Shown: piece after piece, positions 62,196-64,000 of the stretch | How the letters are laid out: every line of letters begins with the position of its first letter | Numbering within the stretch: the stretch's first letter is position 1 | Assembly (NCBI RefSeq): GCF_007992115.1 | Contig: NZ_BJZQ01000016.1 | Coordinates: forward strand, 1 to 64,000 | Direction: 5' to 3' | Length of the DNA: 64,000 nucleotides | Source of the DNA: Aeromicrobium flavum | GTDB lineage: Bacteria > Actinomycetota > Actinomycetes > Propionibacteriales > Nocardioidaceae | Notes under the pieces: model-generated | Told to the model about the DNA's origin: nothing | The model's database searches: none | What the model saw: the letters and a program-made list of their open reading frames with translations, nothing else | Made by a program: the position numbers and the translations under genes

Positions 62196-63518
62196 GTGGT
62201 GACGCTCGAGGAACTCCAGGTCCGCACCCTCGGTGAGTGCAGGTACGACTCGCCGCTCGCCGACTACGTCGCCAGCCGCACCACCAATGCCTACTACGTC
62301 GCCGAGACCGATCGCGTCCTCATCGACGACACCATCTCGCTGCTGGCCGCTCGCGGCGAGACGCCGCTGACCGAGGTCCCCTCGTTCGAGCCCGGCGGCC
62401 CGCGCCGCAAGATCTTCTTCGACCCCAAGAAGACCAAGGTCGGCATCGTCACCTGCGGCGGCCTGTGCCCGGGCCTGAACGACGTCATCCGCGCCATCGT
62501 GCTGGAGCTCTTCGAGCACTACGGCGTCACCGACATCACCGGGTTCAAGAACGGCTACGCGGGCCTCGTGCCGGGCAAGTCGCCCGACCCGATCACCCTC
62601 ACCCCCGCGTTCGTCGAGACGATCACCGACCGCGGCGGCACGGTGCTGGGTTCGTCGCGCGGCAGCCAGAACGTGCCGCAGATCGTCGACAACCTCGTGC
62701 ACCGCGAGATTGACATCCTCTTCGTCATCGGCGGCGACGGCTCGATGCGCGGCGCGCACGCCATCGCCGAGGAGGCCCTCTCGCGCGAGCTCGACATCGC
62801 CGTCGTGGGCGTGCCGAAGACGATCGACAACGACATCCCGCTGATCGGCACGAGCTTCGGATTCCAGACCGCCTACGCGAAGGCCGCGGAGTCCATCAAG
62901 GGCGCCCGCGTCGAGGTCGAGGCGGCCATCGGCGGCGTCGGCGTCGTCAAGGTCATGGGCCGGGCGGCCGGGTTCATCGCCTGCTACGCCGCGCTCGCCA
63001 ACCACGACGCCGACTTCGTGCTCATCCCCGAGGTGCCGTTCAACCTCCAGGGCGAGAACGGCCTGCTCGCCACGCTGCGCAAGCGGGTCAAGGAGCGCGG
63101 CAGCGCCGTCATCGTGCTGGCCGAGGGCGCCGGCCAGGACCTGATCCCCGCCAGCCGGCGCAAGGACGCCAGCGGCAACACCGTGCTGGGCGACTTCGCG
63201 GGCTTCCTGCGCGCCCAGATCGCCCGCGACTTCAAGGACCACGACGAGCCGCTGACGCTGCGGTACTTCGACCCGGGCTACATGATCCGCTCGGTGCCGG
63301 CCGATGCCGCCGACTCCGTCTACTGCACGCGCCTGGCCCAGGCGGCCGTCCACGCGGCGATGGCCGGGCGCACCGACATGGTCATCGGCCGTCCCCGTCA
63401 TCGCTTCGCTCACGTGCCGATCTCGGTCGTCGTGAAGAACACCCAGCAGGTCAACCCGGACGGCGACCTGTGGCTCTCGGTGCTCGAGTCCACGGCGCAG
63501 CCGTTCGACATGTCCTAG
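62196..63518 (+). CDS. pfkA: ATP-dependent 6-phosphofructokinase (long form)
   Basis: The 440-residue product is longer than the 320-residue bacterial PfkA and has an N-terminal extension of about 75 residues, like the plant/trypanosome-type and some bacterial ATP-PFKs. The motif FVIGGDGSMRGAHAIAEE has Gly after GGD, which marks ATP rather than pyrophosphate use. PKTIDNDIPLIGTSFGFQTA is the substrate motif. It makes fructose 1,6-bisphosphate in glycolysis. The start is GTG at 62196. Confidence 0.9.
   Translation: MVTLEELQVRTLGECRYDSPLADYVASRTTNAYYVAETDRVLIDDTISLLAARGETPLTEVPSFEPGGPRRKIFFDPKKTKVGIVTCGGLCPGLNDVIRAIVLELFEHYGVTDITGFKNGYAGLVPGKSPDPITLTPAFVETITDRGGTVLGSSRGSQNVPQIVDNLVHREIDILFVIGGDGSMRGAHAIAEEALSRELDIAVVGVPKTIDNDIPLIGTSFGFQTAYAKAAESIKGARVEVEAAIGGVGVVKVMGRAAGFIACYAALANHDADFVLIPEVPFNLQGENGLLATLRKRVKERGSAVIVLAEGAGQDLIPASRRKDASGNTVLGDFAGFLRAQIARDFKDHDEPLTLRYFDPGYMIRSVPADAADSVYCTRLAQAAVHAAMAGRTDMVIGRPRHRFAHVPISVVVKNTQQVNPDGDLWLSVLESTAQPFDMS

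Positions 63519-64000
<482 letters not shown>

Overview
The window is GC-rich, densely packed chromosomal DNA. Most genes use G or C at the third codon position, GTG starts are common, and neighbouring genes often overlap by 1-8 bases (ATGA, GTGA and TGATG junctions). The gene content points to a high-GC actinobacterium: MprAB/PepD, FadE5, a Rv0338c-like Fe-S reductase, HelR, a bifunctional-type Dcd and mycothiol-dependent maleylpyruvate-isomerase-family proteins. I would guess the Nocardioidaceae (Aeromicrobium/Nocardioides-like), but the genus is inference.

Layout. 0-6 kb: a truncated secreted protein with a Thr-Glu-Pro repeat tail, a NUDIX-family protein, an MFS transporter and a large membrane Fe-S reductase with an unusual acidic tail. 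6-11 kb, mostly minus strand: pseudouridine catabolism (psuG and a PfkB kinase) behind an M19 dipeptidase, then dcd with a HAD phosphatase, a universal stress protein and tRNA-Gly(CCC). 11-21 kb: an epoxide-hydrolase-like enzyme, an enoyl-CoA hydratase, a uracil/xanthine permease, a TauE/SafE transporter, a LysR regulator diverging from a tiny membrane-peptide gene, a FadE5-type acyl-CoA dehydrogenase and a run of overlapping small genes. 21-29 kb: an MFS transporter, the bkdABC branched-chain 2-oxoacid dehydrogenase operon under a perfect CRP/GlxR-type site, an aminotransferase, an EamA exporter, a holin-like protein, a small tyrosine phosphatase and a fructosamine-kinase-like protein.

30-41 kb: an MprA/MprB-like two-component system followed by a PepD/HtrA-like protease, a fused anthranilate synthase (TrpE-TrpG type) preceded by a Trp-Trp leader peptide and terminator, a sulfotransferase-like gene, a membrane metallophosphoesterase and a HelR-type helicase. 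40.6-41.2 kb is a small scar with an Ig-domain gene remnant and an orphan ORF.

41-51 kb, minus strand: an acyl-CoA carboxylase operon whose order matches my recollection of M. tuberculosis Rv0976c-Rv0971c (AtuA-like, fadE13, accD2, accA2, fadE12, echA7), with an AlkZ-like winged-helix gene added in the middle. Its promoter shares a 13-bp motif with the promoter of a TetR/TIGR03084 gene pair at 54-56 kb, so the two are probably co-regulated. 51-54 kb is an accessory patch with a GIY-YIG nuclease coupled to a gene of unknown function. 56-61 kb is one 1631-residue secreted protein with six tandem 185-residue repeats. The window ends with an esterase, an ATP-dependent phosphofructokinase and the start of a MetY-type sulfhydrylase.

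The most unusual non-coding signal is a set of long palindromic elements. One roughly 60-bp sequence occurs twice: between genes at 18.26 kb, and inside the AtuA-like reading frame at 49.4 kb, where it adds residues without breaking the frame. Four other palindromic or repeat elements with different sequences sit in intergenic gaps at 14.9, 21.4, 22.8 and 45.1 kb.
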